Shown here piece by piece: positions 1 through 9,041 of a stretch of DNA of 64,000 bases (position 1 is its first letter; every line of letters starts with the position of its first letter). The stretch is taken from assembly GCA_963815125.1 (NCBI GenBank), contig CAWFFM010000014.1, positions 186,001 to 250,000 of the forward strand, in the 5' to 3' direction. Under the pieces are notes generated by a model, which was not told the origin of the DNA, did not search any database, and saw nothing but the letters and a program-made list of their open reading frames with translations. Source of the stretch: Actinocatenispora sp963815125 (GTDB taxonomy: Bacteria; Actinomycetota; Actinomycetes; Mycobacteriales; Micromonosporaceae). The position numbers and the translations under genes were made by a program.

Positions 1-672
1 ACCTGGGCCGGCTGGTTCGCCAACGACCAGAGCTGGGACCGGCACTGGTTGCAGCAGCACGGCTATCCGGAGCCGCCGGGCCTGGGTGCGCTGTACAACC
101 TGGTGCGGTACCACATCGACATCCTGAACTTCCACACCGGACTGTCCACCAAGCACACGTACCAGTCCTGGCCGTTGCAGTGGCTGACCCTGGGCCGCCC
201 GGTGGCCTACTACTGGTCGGGCGATGCGACCTGCGGTGCGAGCCACTGCGCCGCCGAGGTCATCCTGCTCGGCACCCCGGTGCTGTGGTGGGCGTTCATC
301 CCGGCGGTGCTGGCGGTGCTGTGGTGGTCGATCGCCAAGCGGGACTGGCGCGGCTGGGCGGTACTGCTCACCGCCGCCGCGGGGATCCTGCCGTGGCTGT
401 ACTACCAGGTCTCCGACCACCGGACGATGTTCTACTTCTACGCTCTGCCGTCCGAGCCGTTCCTGATACTCACCGTGACACTGGTGCTGGGTATGATCAT
501 CGGCAGCCGGACCGCGGGCAGGGAGCGACGGTTGGTCGGTGCGCTGGTGGCCGGAGGATATCTGGTCGCGGTGGCACTGTGTTTCGCGTACTTCTACCCG
601 CTGTACGTCGGTGAGAGCATTCCGTACTCACACTGGTTCGCCCGGATGTGGCTCGGTAACAAGTGGATCTGA
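1..672 (+). CDS. Protein O-mannosyltransferase (GT39), C-terminal part
   Basis: The frame is open from the first base, so the gene is cut by the window edge and only about the last 223 residues are seen. The product would transfer mannose from polyprenyl-phosphate-mannose to exported proteins at the cytoplasmic membrane. Visible support: a conserved block beginning WAGWFANDQSWDRHW, the family signature DHRTMFYFYALP, at least three hydrophobic helices, and the short polar C-terminus ending SHWFARMWLGNKWI, all as in actinobacterial Pmt (Rv1002c family). The downstream 210 bp hold no further gene. Fold and family are secure; the mannosylated substrates are unknown. Confidence 0.85.
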   Translation, partial: TWAGWFANDQSWDRHWLQQHGYPEPPGLGALYNLVRYHIDILNFHTGLSTKHTYQSWPLQWLTLGRPVAYYWSGDATCGASHCAAEVILLGTPVLWWAFIPAVLAVLWWSIAKRDWRGWAVLLTAAAGILPWLYYQVSDHRTMFYFYALPSEPFLILTVTLVLGMIIGSRTAGRERRLVGALVAGGYLVAVALCFAYFYPLYVGESIPYSHWFARMWLGNKWI

Positions 673-882
673 CCCGACGTGGCCTCTGTCCGTACCACAT
701 CGTCCCGTGGCTAAATTGATGCGAGACGGTGACCGACGTCCGGCGCTCACCAGGTGTATAAGCGCCGGTTTCGCTTGGTGTTTCCGGTCGAAGAGTCCAG
801 ACCAGGCGGCGTCCCAACCGGTAGCGTCACGCGCAGTAGCGCGTCGTCGTGACCGGTCGGGTCCGCTGAAGGGGGTGTGAGG

Positions 883-1494
883 GTGCCGGAGTCCGAGGAT
901 GTACCCAGTCAGCTCAATCCACTGCGCGCCGAGCTGGTCGTCATCCGCGCGCAGCTCGCGGCACTCAGCCATCTACCTGAGCGGCTCGCGGAGCTGCACT
1001 CCTCGGTCGCCCGCGACCAGGAGCGTGCCGCGTTCCGCGAAGAGATCATCGACCGGCTGCACTCGGAGAACCAGCAGCTGCGCCGCAGCGAGGTGGAGGC
1101 GACGCTGGAGCCGGTACGGGCCGGGCTGTACCGGCTCTACGACTACGCACGACGCGAAGCCGACCGCTGGGCGCTGGCCGGCCGGGAAAACCCCAATGCC
1201 AGTCAGCAGTCCGACGCGTCGTTGTACTCGATGTTCTCCGGTCAGGTGGGCGCGCTGTTCGCGGCGTTCGCCGAAGAGGCCGTCGAAGTACTCGGCCGCA
1301 CCGGCGTCGAACCCTTCGACGTCGCGAAGGGCGAACGCTACGACATGAGCCTGCACCGGCCGGTGGACACCGTGCAGGTCGACGACCCGGAGTGGGACGG
1401 TCTCGTGGTGGAGACCGTGTCGAGCGGGTTCGTGCGTGGTGAACAGATCGCCCGGCGCGCCGACGTCGTGGTGGCACAACTGACTGGGCGCTGA
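883..1494 (+). CDS. GrpE-like nucleotide exchange factor
   Basis: About 203 residues. The N-terminal third is a predicted coiled coil rich in Leu, Glu and Arg (LRAELVVIRAQLAALSHL and onward), followed by a helical segment and a small C-terminal beta region (VDTVQVDDPEWDGLVVETV) that resembles the GrpE head. It lies 44 bp before an Hsp70-like gene and is read the same way, which supports a role as its nucleotide exchange partner. The start is set at GTG 883 because a purine-rich stretch (GAAGGGGG) ends about 7 bases before it; GTG 877 is too close to that stretch. Sequence similarity to canonical GrpE is weak, so the assignment rests largely on the layout and neighbour. Confidence 0.6.
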   Translation: MPESEDVPSQLNPLRAELVVIRAQLAALSHLPERLAELHSSVARDQERAAFREEIIDRLHSENQQLRRSEVEATLEPVRAGLYRLYDYARREADRWALAGRENPNASQQSDASLYSMFSGQVGALFAAFAEEAVEVLGRTGVEPFDVAKGERYDMSLHRPVDTVQVDDPEWDGLVVETVSSGFVRGEQIARRADVVVAQLTGR

Positions 1495-1538
1495 GACACC
1501 GACCAGCATGCTTTCCGACCGAGGAGACAACGAACAGC

Positions 1539-3140
1539 GTGGCGGTTTTCGGGATTGACCTGGGCACGACATACTCCAGCGTCGCGTACCTCGATGCGAC
1601 CGGCCGGCCGAGCGTGGTGCCCAGCCGGGAAGGCGACGACTCGACACCGTCGGCGGTCTACTTCTCCGCGGCGGACAGCGTCGTGGTCGGCGCCAAGGCC
1701 AAGGACACCGCAGTACTGGAACCAGATCTGGTCGTCGACCTGATCAAGCGGGAACTGGGCCGGCACCTGACGCTGTCGATGCACGGCCGTACGTTCACCG
1801 CCGAGGAGGTGTCCGCACTGATCCTGCGACGACTGGTCGACGACGCGGAGGAAGCGACCGGCGAGCGGGTCAGCGAAGCGGTGATCACCGTACCGGCGTA
1901 CTTCGGCATCGAGGAGCGGGCCGCCACCCGGCGGGCCGGTGAACTGGCCGGGCTGCACGTCATCGACGTACTGTCCGAGCCGCTTGCCGCCGCATTCAGC
2001 TACCGGGTCGCCGAATCCGGCGGCGACCGGGCGATCCTCGTGTACGACCTGGGTGGCGGCACCTTCGACACCACAGTGGTGACCGTGACCCGCGACGGCC
2101 TGCACGAGGTCAGTACCGAGGGCGACTGCGAACTCGGTGGCGTCGACTTCGACGAACGGCTCGCCGAGTACGTGGTGGAGGCGTTCCTCACCGAACACCC
2201 GGACGTGTCGCACCCGTTCGACGATCCGGCCACCGTGCAGGACATCCGGGCCCGGGTCGAGGAGGGCAAGCGGCGGCTGTCGGCGGAGAAGGAGCACACC
2301 ATCCGGGTGATGCACGACGGTCGGGTGACCACCGTGCCGATCAGCCGGGAACGGTTCGAGGAGCTCACCGCCGACCTGGTGGACCGTACGGTCGCGCTGA
2401 CCCGCCGGGTGCTGCACGCCGCCGCCCAGCGCGGGGTGACCGACATCGACGAGGTGCTGCTGGTCGGCGGGTCGTCCCGGATGCCGGTGGTGGCGGCCAG
2501 GATCGAGGCCGAGTTCGGTCATCAGCCGCGGCTGCACGACCCGGACCTCGCGGTGGCCCGCGGCGCGGCCTGGTACGCCTTCGAGGAGACCTACCGGCGG
2601 CTGCTGGCGTCCGGGGCGACCCGGGAGGCCAACCAGCTGGCGAGCCGTTCCGGGCTGTCCGCCGAGGCGGAGGAACGGATGGCGGCCCGCCGGATCGGCC
2701 GGGTGTCGGCCCGCGGCTACGCGCTCGCCACCAACCCGGGCACCGCGCTGACCTCCGGGGGCACCACGCCGCCCGGTACCTTCGCGTCGCTGCTGCCGGC
2801 CAACGGCTCCCTACCGGCCGAGTCGCAGCAGGTGCTGCGCACCACCGCCGACGATCAGGAGCAGTTGGGCTTCACCCTGCTGGAGGAGTGCGGCCCGGAC
2901 TCCGGGGCACGCAACTCGCCGGGCTACCGGGCGATCGGGGCCGGCACCATCGCGGTACCGGCGGGCCGGCCCGCCGGTTGGCCGGCGATGGTGACATTCC
3001 AGCTGTCCGGCAGCGGCGTACCCCGGTTCACCGCGGCGGAGTCGGACAACCCGCTCGACCTGCGGCTCGCCCTGGCCGGCCAGGGCAACGGCGAGATCAG
3101 CGAGGTACGGGACCGGCTCGCCGCCATCCGGGTGGGCTGA
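1539..3140 (+). CDS. Hsp70/DnaK-family ATPase with short C-terminus
   Basis: 533 residues. The Hsp70 nucleotide-binding domain is complete: phosphate-1 motif GIDLGTTYSS near the N-terminus, phosphate-2 LVYDLGGGTFDTT near residue 168, and adenosine motif LLVGGSSRMP near residue 308. After about residue 370 the sequence no longer looks like the DnaK substrate-binding domain; the last 150 residues are Ala/Gly/Thr-rich and end in a beta-rich stretch. The protein is roughly 90 residues shorter than DnaK. It follows a GrpE-like gene, so the pair is probably a specialised chaperone or ATP-dependent switch rather than the housekeeping DnaK. GTG start with GAGGAG about 12 bases upstream. Confidence 0.85.
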   Translation: MAVFGIDLGTTYSSVAYLDATGRPSVVPSREGDDSTPSAVYFSAADSVVVGAKAKDTAVLEPDLVVDLIKRELGRHLTLSMHGRTFTAEEVSALILRRLVDDAEEATGERVSEAVITVPAYFGIEERAATRRAGELAGLHVIDVLSEPLAAAFSYRVAESGGDRAILVYDLGGGTFDTTVVTVTRDGLHEVSTEGDCELGGVDFDERLAEYVVEAFLTEHPDVSHPFDDPATVQDIRARVEEGKRRLSAEKEHTIRVMHDGRVTTVPISRERFEELTADLVDRTVALTRRVLHAAAQRGVTDIDEVLLVGGSSRMPVVAARIEAEFGHQPRLHDPDLAVARGAAWYAFEETYRRLLASGATREANQLASRSGLSAEAEERMAARRIGRVSARGYALATNPGTALTSGGTTPPGTFASLLPANGSLPAESQQVLRTTADDQEQLGFTLLEECGPDSGARNSPGYRAIGAGTIAVPAGRPAGWPAMVTFQLSGSGVPRFTAAESDNPLDLRLALAGQGNGEISEVRDRLAAIRVG

Positions 3141-3148
3141 CCGTCAGC

Positions 3149-3177
3149 ACCCGGCCGGCCCGATGGGTCGGCCGGGT
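3149..3177. terminator. Bidirectional terminator hairpin
   Basis: Perfect 9-bp inverted repeat ACCCGGCCG / CGGCCGGGT with an 11-base loop, placed between the convergent ends of the Hsp70-like gene and the conservon GTPase gene. There is no U-tract, as is common in actinobacteria. Confidence 0.5.
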
Positions 3178-3238
3178 CACGCCCGCTGCCCCATGGCGGT
3201 ACGGGCCAGCCGGCCCACGGCCCGACCGGCCGGAGCCG

Positions 3239-3835
3239 TCAGGCCATCACTCCCGAGGTGCTGTTCTCGATCTCGCCGGTGTAGCGGGACAGCACGTACT
3301 CCACCAGGGCGATGAGTGCGTCCTTGCTGGAGGCCTTGTGGCGCACGTCGCACATCACCAGTGGGACCTGTTCGTCCAGGTCCAGCGCGATGCGTACATC
3401 CCGGCCGTCGTAGCGGGGCGCGTCGTCGAAGCAGTTGACCGCGACGATGAACGGCGTACCGCGCTGCTCGAAGTAGTCGATGGACGGGAAGCAGTCCGCA
3501 AGCCGGCGCGTGTCGGCCAGTACTACGGCGCCGACCGCACCGAGCGAGAGTTCGTCCCACATGAACCAGAACCGGTCCTGTCCGGGGGTGCCGAACAGGT
3601 AGAGAATCAGCCCGTCGGTGAGCGTGATCCGACCGAAGTCCATGGCCACCGTGGTGGTGGTCTTGCCTTCCACCCCGGCGAGGTCGTCGACCCCGACGCT
3701 CTCCGCGGTGATGACCTCTTCGGTGCTCAGCGGCTCGATCTCGGAGACCGAACCGACCATGGTGGTCTTGCCCGCGCCAAAACCACCCGCGACCAGTATC
3801 TTGATCGCGTACGGTACTTCGTCCACTGTAGACAC
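3239..3835 (-). CDS. Conservon GTP-binding protein (CvnD type)
   Basis: 198 residues; small GTPase of the ATP/GTP-binding family that forms the last gene of actinobacterial conservons. P-loop GGFGAGKTT near residue 17, switch region with FGTPGQDRFWFMW near residue 81, and VNCFDD in the position of the guanine-specificity NKxD motif, which is degenerate as usual in this family. GTG start; AGGAG lies 7 bases upstream. It ends the minus-strand run kinase - roadblock - DUF742 - GTPase, whose products assemble at the membrane in a way compared with eukaryotic G-protein signalling. The signal sensed is unknown. Confidence 0.93.
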   Translation of the reverse strand: MSTVDEVPYAIKILVAGGFGAGKTTMVGSVSEIEPLSTEEVITAESVGVDDLAGVEGKTTTTVAMDFGRITLTDGLILYLFGTPGQDRFWFMWDELSLGAVGAVVLADTRRLADCFPSIDYFEQRGTPFIVAVNCFDDAPRYDGRDVRIALDLDEQVPLVMCDVRHKASSKDALIALVEYVLSRYTGEIENSTSGVMA

Positions 3836-3856
3836 TCCGTCGCTCCTGACGCCCGT

Positions 3857-4228
3857 TTACAGCGCGTGCAGGCCGTTGATGACGGCTCGCAGGGTGCGCT
3901 TGCTGGGCAACTTCGCCACCGACATCGGGGCCCGGACCATCACTGCCCCCGTGGACCGTAGGTCGTCCAGCAGGATCCGGATCACGCCGACCGGCAGATC
4001 CACGTACGCGGCGATCTCGGCTACGGAGATCGGTTGCTGGGCCAGGTCGAGAATCGCCAGATGCTCCGGTTCCAGGTCGAGCACCGAGGCCGGTGCCTCG
4101 GTGGCGATCACCAACGCGATCAGATCGAAGGAATCGGATGACGGCTTGGTCCGCCCGCGGGTCATCGTGTACGGACGGACCAGCGGACCGGTCTCGTCCG
4201 GCACGGCATGTTCACCAGTGGGATTCAC
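3857..4228 (-). CDS. DUF742 protein (CvnC type)
   Basis: 123 residues, the length usual for DUF742. The visible hallmarks are LVRPYTMTRGRTKP near the N-terminus, a winged-helix-like middle (LAQQPISVAEIAAYVDLPVGVIRILLDDL) and the ending KLPSKRTLRAVINGLHAL. It sits 12 bp downstream of the roadblock gene and 21 bp upstream of the GTPase gene, so all are probably co-transcribed. Known conservon work shows CvnC proteins interacting with the other members; a DNA-binding role is suggested by the helix-turn-helix look but not demonstrated here. Confidence 0.92.
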   Translation of the reverse strand: MNPTGEHAVPDETGPLVRPYTMTRGRTKPSSDSFDLIALVIATEAPASVLDLEPEHLAILDLAQQPISVAEIAAYVDLPVGVIRILLDDLRSTGAVMVRAPMSVAKLPSKRTLRAVINGLHAL

Positions 4229-4240
4229 GACGGCCCCGTA

Positions 4241-4678
4241 CTACCGGTGGTACATCGGGTCAGCAGCACCGGACATCAACGGCGACCGCAGGGAGGTACC
4301 CAGGTTCGTACCCACCCGCTGGACGAGCATGTTCATCTCGAACGCGACGAGACCCACATCCGACTCCGCGTCGGCGAACACGGCCAGGCAGGCGCCGTGG
4401 CCGGCGGCGGTGACGAACAGGAACGCGGCGTCCATCTCGATCACCGTCTGCCGGATCTGCCCGGCACCGAAATGCCGGCCGGCGCCCCGTGCCAGACTCT
4501 GGAAACCGGACGCGACCGCGGCCAGGTGTTCGGCATCGCCCCGGCTCAGGCCGGACGACGACCCGATCAGCAACCCGTCCGCGGAGAGCAGTACCGCATT
4601 CCTGATTTCATGAACCCGATGGACCAGGTCTTCCAGCAACCAGTCAACGTCCCTGGGTGCGGTGGTGTTCTGTGTCAT
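4241..4678 (-). CDS. Roadblock/LC7 domain protein (CvnB type)
   Basis: About 145 residues forming one roadblock/LC7 domain: DVDWLLEDLVHRVHEIRNAVLLSADGLLIGSS at the start, then the beta strands with AGHGACLAVFADAESDVGLVAFEMNML. Roadblock proteins act as GTPase partners or activators, and in conservons they partner CvnD. The ATG at 4678 is preferred over GTG 4681 because GGAGG is 7 bases before it. The start overlaps the stop codon of the kinase gene (TGATG), implying translational coupling. Confidence 0.93.
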   Translation of the reverse strand: MTQNTTAPRDVDWLLEDLVHRVHEIRNAVLLSADGLLIGSSSGLSRGDAEHLAAVASGFQSLARGAGRHFGAGQIRQTVIEMDAAFLFVTAAGHGACLAVFADAESDVGLVAFEMNMLVQRVGTNLGTSLRSPLMSGAADPMYHR

Positions 4679-7644
4679 CACCCGTCCTCCCTACCGACCT
4701 CGACGGTCGTCAGGTTCGTTGTTGCCTGCGGTGGTGCGCCGAGGCTCGGGCCATCGCCGGCCGAATCCTCCGGCCTGACCTCGGACTCCCGCCCGCGCAC
4801 GGTCCCACGCTGGTACGAGCTCATCATTCGCCGGATCTCCTCCGGCGACCGTTGCGGCAGAGCCGGTGCCTCCGGGGCCGGCGCCTGCTCGGGGGGAGCT
4901 GCGCGCAGACCGGGTGCCAGGTTCGCCTGCCGTACCCGCTTCGGGAGCCCCAGGTGGGTGCCACCATCGCCGGACTGGCCCGCGCTGCCGGCGGGACCGC
5001 CGGACCGAGCCGCACCGTCGGCGGGACCGCCGGACCGAGCCGCACTGTCGGCGGGACCGCCGAACTGAGCCGCACTGCCGACGGGGCCGCCGGAGGTCGG
5101 CGCCGCCGGACGGGGTCGGTCGGGCTGCGGCGGCTGCTCCGGCGCGGTGGACTCGACGGTGTGCCGCGGTTCGGCGCCACGGTGCGGCCCCGGAGCCGGA
5201 CGGCGGTCGCCAGGTGCACGATGCTGGCCGGTACGTGACCGCGGCGGCAGGGGCGGCAGCGCCGAGATGTCCGCGTCGCCCAGGTTGGGGGCGCCGTCAC
5301 CGGCGGCCCGGCCCCGGTCGAACCCGTCGTCCGGAGATGTGCTGCCGGACGGGATTCCGCTGCCGGTCCCGGTCTCTTCCGTCCGCCGCGGCCGGGGCGG
5401 TGCAAGATCCGACTCGTCCAGATCCATCCGCCGCGGCCGGGGCGGCGCAACCTCCGACTCGTCCAGCTCCATCCGACGCGACGCAACCTCGGACTCGTCC
5501 AGATCCATCCGACGCGGCCGGGGCGGCGCAACCTCCGACTCACCGGGATCGGGGCGGCCCGGCAGGGCCGACAAGCGCGGCCACGACTCGGGGCCGGCAC
5601 TGTCCGGGGCACCGGCCGACACGAGCACCGGAGCACGGGACGGCTCCTGCACCCCGCCACCACCATCGGTGAGGACCTCGTCCGCCGGCGTACCCTCCGC
5701 CTCGGCGCGAACCGTGTCACGGGCGGACAGTTCCTCGGTCTGACCGGCCTCGGCGACCAGTTCGTGGGGCAGCAGGATGATGGCGGTGGTGCCGCCGTAC
5801 GGCGAGCCGCGCAGGTGCACCTTGATGCCGTGCCGGGCGGCGATCCGGGCCACCACGAACATGCCGAGTCGGGCGTTGTCGGACAGTGCCAGTACGTCGA
5901 ACTCGGGCGGCCTGGCCAGCCAGCCGTTCGCGGCGCTCAGGTCGTCCTTGGACATGCCGAGGCCCCGGTCCTCGATCTCCACGGCGAAGCCTTTGGACAC
6001 CGACTGGCCGGTGACCTGCACCCGGGTGTGCGGCGGCGAGAACGCGGCCGCGTTGTCGATCAGTTCCGCGGCCAGGTGCACCACGTCGGACACCACCGAG
6101 CCGGCGAGCATCATCTCGGGGAACGGCAGCACCCGGACCCGGTCGTACTGTTCGACCTCGGACGATGCGCTGCGTAGGACGTCGATCAGCGGTACCGGGC
6201 GGTGCCACTTGCGGCCCGGTTGACCGCCGCCGAGGATGACCAGGTTCTCGGCGTTGCGGCGCATCCGGGTGGCCAGATGGTCGATCCGGAACAGGTCCTC
6301 CAGCGCCTCGGGCTCGGCGGCCTTGCGTTCCATCACGTCCAGGTGGCTGATCTGGCGGTGCAGCAGGGTCTGGCTGCGCCGGGCGATGTTGAGGAAGACA
6401 TTCGCGATACCGGCACGCAGCGCGGCCTGTTCGGTCGCGGAGCGGACCGCGGTACGGCCCACCTCGTTGAACGACTCGCTGAGCTGACCGATCTCGTCCC
6501 GACCGGCCGGCAGCGCCGGCACCTCGCCGTCCACGTCGACCCGTTCACCCGAGGTGAGCCGGTCCACCACAGCCGGCAGCCGTACCCAGGCCAGGTCACG
6601 GGCCGAGTCACGCAGCCCGCGCAACTGCCGGACCAGCGCCTTGGTCGCTCGGCGGGCCACCAGAATCGAGGCGACCAGCGCAATGACGCCGAGGAGCAGC
6701 ACACCGATGAGCCGACCGTAGACCCAGTTCGTCGGGGTCTTCGCGTGCGCGGCCAGTATGTCGTCCAGGTGCCGGCCGAAGTGGGACAGTCCGTTCAGTG
6801 CGGTGCTGTTGTCCTGCTGCCACTGGACGTCGTTGACCGGTACGGCCTTGCCGCTCCGGCCGTCGTCCAGGGCGGTCCGCTCCATCGCGGCGAGCTCCGG
6901 GAACGGCGCCTGCGCGGTGAAGTTGTCGTACTCGCGTTTGTCCTGGGCGGTGAACGCGGCGTATGCCAGGTGGTAGCCGAACCGCTGGACCGCGACCGCC
7001 TGGACGAACATCTGGTACGTACTGGTGGTGAAGTGTCCGGCGGCGAGCGCGGCGGCCAACACCGCGTCCTCCCGGGAACGCAGTTCCCGGGCACGCGCCA
7101 GGCTCTGCAACGAACGCCCCTCTGCGGCGGTCGCGTCGTCCGGGAACCTGGCGACCTCGCCACGGAGCAGCAGCACGTCGTCGACCATGTCGGCAGCGGA
7201 GGCCATCAACCTCGCGCCGGAAATCGTCCGGGAGTCCACCTGGGAGCGCAACTTCGGCAGCTTGTCGAGCTTGCTCAGCTCACCGCGGGCCAGTTGCAGG
7301 GCCTGGTCGCTGGCAAGGCTCTGCACGCTGTCGCTGGCGAGGCCCGTACGGTAGGTCTCGATCTTCTTGTCCACCGTGCGGCGTGCCGCCGTGAGGGTGG
7401 TGCGGTTCTCCGTGCCCGGTGAAGCCAGGTAGACCATCGACGCGCGGCGCTCGCCCTGGAGGGCGGTGAGGACGTTCTCCGCCGGAACGGCGACCTGGTC
7501 GACCAACGCCCCCTGGTTGTACAGGCGCAGGCCTGCACCGACGGTCAGGTAGTTGGCGAAGCCCCAGAAGAAGACCAGACACACTGTCGGCACAGCGACC
7601 AGCGCGATAAGGCGGGACCGAATCGACCAGGTACGAACGCTCAT
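4678..7644 (-). CDS. Nitrate/nitrite-sensing-type histidine kinase (CvnA type)
   Basis: About 988 residues. Order: membrane helix near residues 13-35, an extracellular helical sensor domain of the NIT type (residues about 40-300), second membrane helix (LIGVLLLGVIALVASILVA), HAMP-like linker, a dimerisation region without an obvious canonical phospho-acceptor motif, and a HATPase_c domain (N-box HLAAELIDNAAAFSPP, G-box DRGLGMS, then GTTAIILLP). From about residue 640 the protein is a 350-residue Pro/Gly/Arg/Asp-rich tail with two internal tandem repeats. ATG 7644 is chosen over an upstream TTG because GAGG lies about 10 bases before it. First gene of the conservon. Confidence 0.93.
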   Translation of the reverse strand: MSVRTWSIRSRLIALVAVPTVCLVFFWGFANYLTVGAGLRLYNQGALVDQVAVPAENVLTALQGERRASMVYLASPGTENRTTLTAARRTVDKKIETYRTGLASDSVQSLASDQALQLARGELSKLDKLPKLRSQVDSRTISGARLMASAADMVDDVLLLRGEVARFPDDATAAEGRSLQSLARARELRSREDAVLAAALAAGHFTTSTYQMFVQAVAVQRFGYHLAYAAFTAQDKREYDNFTAQAPFPELAAMERTALDDGRSGKAVPVNDVQWQQDNSTALNGLSHFGRHLDDILAAHAKTPTNWVYGRLIGVLLLGVIALVASILVARRATKALVRQLRGLRDSARDLAWVRLPAVVDRLTSGERVDVDGEVPALPAGRDEIGQLSESFNEVGRTAVRSATEQAALRAGIANVFLNIARRSQTLLHRQISHLDVMERKAAEPEALEDLFRIDHLATRMRRNAENLVILGGGQPGRKWHRPVPLIDVLRSASSEVEQYDRVRVLPFPEMMLAGSVVSDVVHLAAELIDNAAAFSPPHTRVQVTGQSVSKGFAVEIEDRGLGMSKDDLSAANGWLARPPEFDVLALSDNARLGMFVVARIAARHGIKVHLRGSPYGGTTAIILLPHELVAEAGQTEELSARDTVRAEAEGTPADEVLTDGGGGVQEPSRAPVLVSAGAPDSAGPESWPRLSALPGRPDPGESEVAPPRPRRMDLDESEVASRRMELDESEVAPPRPRRMDLDESDLAPPRPRRTEETGTGSGIPSGSTSPDDGFDRGRAAGDGAPNLGDADISALPPLPPRSRTGQHRAPGDRRPAPGPHRGAEPRHTVESTAPEQPPQPDRPRPAAPTSGGPVGSAAQFGGPADSAARSGGPADGAARSGGPAGSAGQSGDGGTHLGLPKRVRQANLAPGLRAAPPEQAPAPEAPALPQRSPEEIRRMMSSYQRGTVRGRESEVRPEDSAGDGPSLGAPPQATTNLTTVEVGREDG

Positions 7645-8118
7645 CAGTGGCAAGCCTCATCATGGAGCGGATCGGACAGGGAACGATCAGGGTTTGCGAG
7701 CGGACACGCACGGCAATGACGGCATGCGAGGCTGGGGCTGTAGGCCAGCGGGCATACACGCACATCGGAGACCATAACAGGCCAGCAGGCCCCGCTCACG
7801 TCGCAACCCTGAGAAACCCAGTGTGACGTGGGGACCGTCACGGCAGTGACGGTGCGCGGGGCGATCTCACCGTCCGCACCGATCATCACTCCGATGGGCG
7901 ACACCATATCGCACACCACGTGCGACGGGCCCCACGGCGTGACCCGTACCGGACGGTACGTCGTCGTGGCGCCGGCAGCGGCCGCACGGTCCCCGGCCTC
8001 CGGTCGTGATCGGAGTCGGGTACCACCCGTTCGGTGCTCGCTGCGGTCGAGAACACCGGCCGGCAACAGGGCGGATGGGATAGTCGGGCAAGGGTCCGGG
8101 CGAACGGGGGTACGGCCG
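7645..8118. promoter_or_regulatory. Divergent intergenic region with 20-bp palindrome
   Basis: 474 bp between the conservon and the divergent reductase gene. No gene is credible here, although the reductase frame stays open upstream. At 7834-7853 there is an inverted repeat with perfect 8-bp arms, ACCGTCAC-ggca-GTGACGGT, and GTGACGTGGGG just before it repeats part of the motif. The palindrome is placed to act on either promoter. Which regulator uses it is not visible. Confidence 0.4.
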
Positions 8119-8964
8119 ATGGACACCGTGCTCGTCACCGGTGGAACCGGCCATCTGGGCCGGGAGGTACTGACCCTGCTCAAGGGCCGGTACCGGATCC
8201 GTGCGCTGGCCCGCCGACCGCCTCCGCCGGACCGGGAGATCGAATGGGTGGCCGGCGACCTGGCCACCGGCGGCGGTATCCGCGAGGCCATGTCCGGCGC
8301 CAACCTGGTGGTACACGCCGCGACCTGGTCACCGGCCGCACAGCGCGGCTACCCGCGCCCGGCCGACCTGCGGTACAACCCGCCGGACGTCGACGTGCAG
8401 GGCACCCGGCGGCTGCTGGACGAGGCGGACCGTACCGGCGTCGAACACTTCCTGTACGTCTCCGTGGTCGGAGCCGCCCACCCACGGCGCGGCTACCTGG
8501 GGGTCAAGCATCTGGGCGAGGACCTGGTCCGGTCGGCCGCAACACCGTGGTCGATCCTGCGGGCCACCCCGTTCCACTGGCTGGTCGACCGGATGGTGGC
8601 CAGAGCGGCCCGGCTGCCGGCCCTGCCGGTACCCGCCGACCTGCCGGTGCAGCCGGCGGACCACCGGGAATTCGCCGGGTACCTGGTCGACTGCCTGGAC
8701 GCGGGGCCGGGCCGGACGCGGCAGGACTTCGGCGGGCCTGAGGTCCTGCGACTGCGTGACCTGGTCGAACAGTGGAGCGCGGTGCGGGGCCGCCCGCTGC
8801 GGATACTCGGTCTGCCCACGCCCGACCGGATGCTGCGTGCGGCCACGGAACTCACCTGCCCGGACGGGCGGCTGGGCACCCGCAGTTGGCGGGCGTGGCT
8901 GCGCGCCAATCCGGCCGACCGGCCGGTCGTCGGCACGGCCACCCCGCGCCAGCTGCACCACTGA
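8119..8964 (+). CDS. NAD(P)-binding atypical SDR / NmrA-like protein
   Basis: 281 residues. N-terminal Rossmann motif MDTVLVTGGTGHLGREV (GxxGxxG), acidic/basic cofactor loop ALARRP, then VVHAATW and VSVVGA strand ends as in atypical short-chain dehydrogenases that bind NAD(P) and act as isoflavone-reductase-like or uridylyl-sensing proteins. The classical YxxxK catalytic pair is not clear: HPRRGYLGVKHLGEDLV supplies a Y and K in the right area. ATG 8119 has ACGGGGG 8 bases upstream and begins exactly at the nucleotide-binding strand, so upstream in-frame codons are rejected. Stand-alone gene; substrate unknown. Confidence 0.85.
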   Translation: MDTVLVTGGTGHLGREVLTLLKGRYRIRALARRPPPPDREIEWVAGDLATGGGIREAMSGANLVVHAATWSPAAQRGYPRPADLRYNPPDVDVQGTRRLLDEADRTGVEHFLYVSVVGAAHPRRGYLGVKHLGEDLVRSAATPWSILRATPFHWLVDRMVARAARLPALPVPADLPVQPADHREFAGYLVDCLDAGPGRTRQDFGGPEVLRLRDLVEQWSAVRGRPLRILGLPTPDRMLRAATELTCPDGRLGTRSWRAWLRANPADRPVVGTATPRQLHH

Positions 8965-9041
8965 CCGGGCCGGACCGGACGCTGGGCCGGGGCCGCCGGA
9001 CCAAGACCGGACCGGACCGGGTCTGGCCTGGTCAGGCCGGC

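Noticed and set aside
7828..8118. Upstream in-frame extension of the NAD(P)-binding protein
   Set aside because: The Rossmann strand starts at ATG 8119 behind a good ribosome binding site; the extension covers an operator-like palindrome and has no family match.
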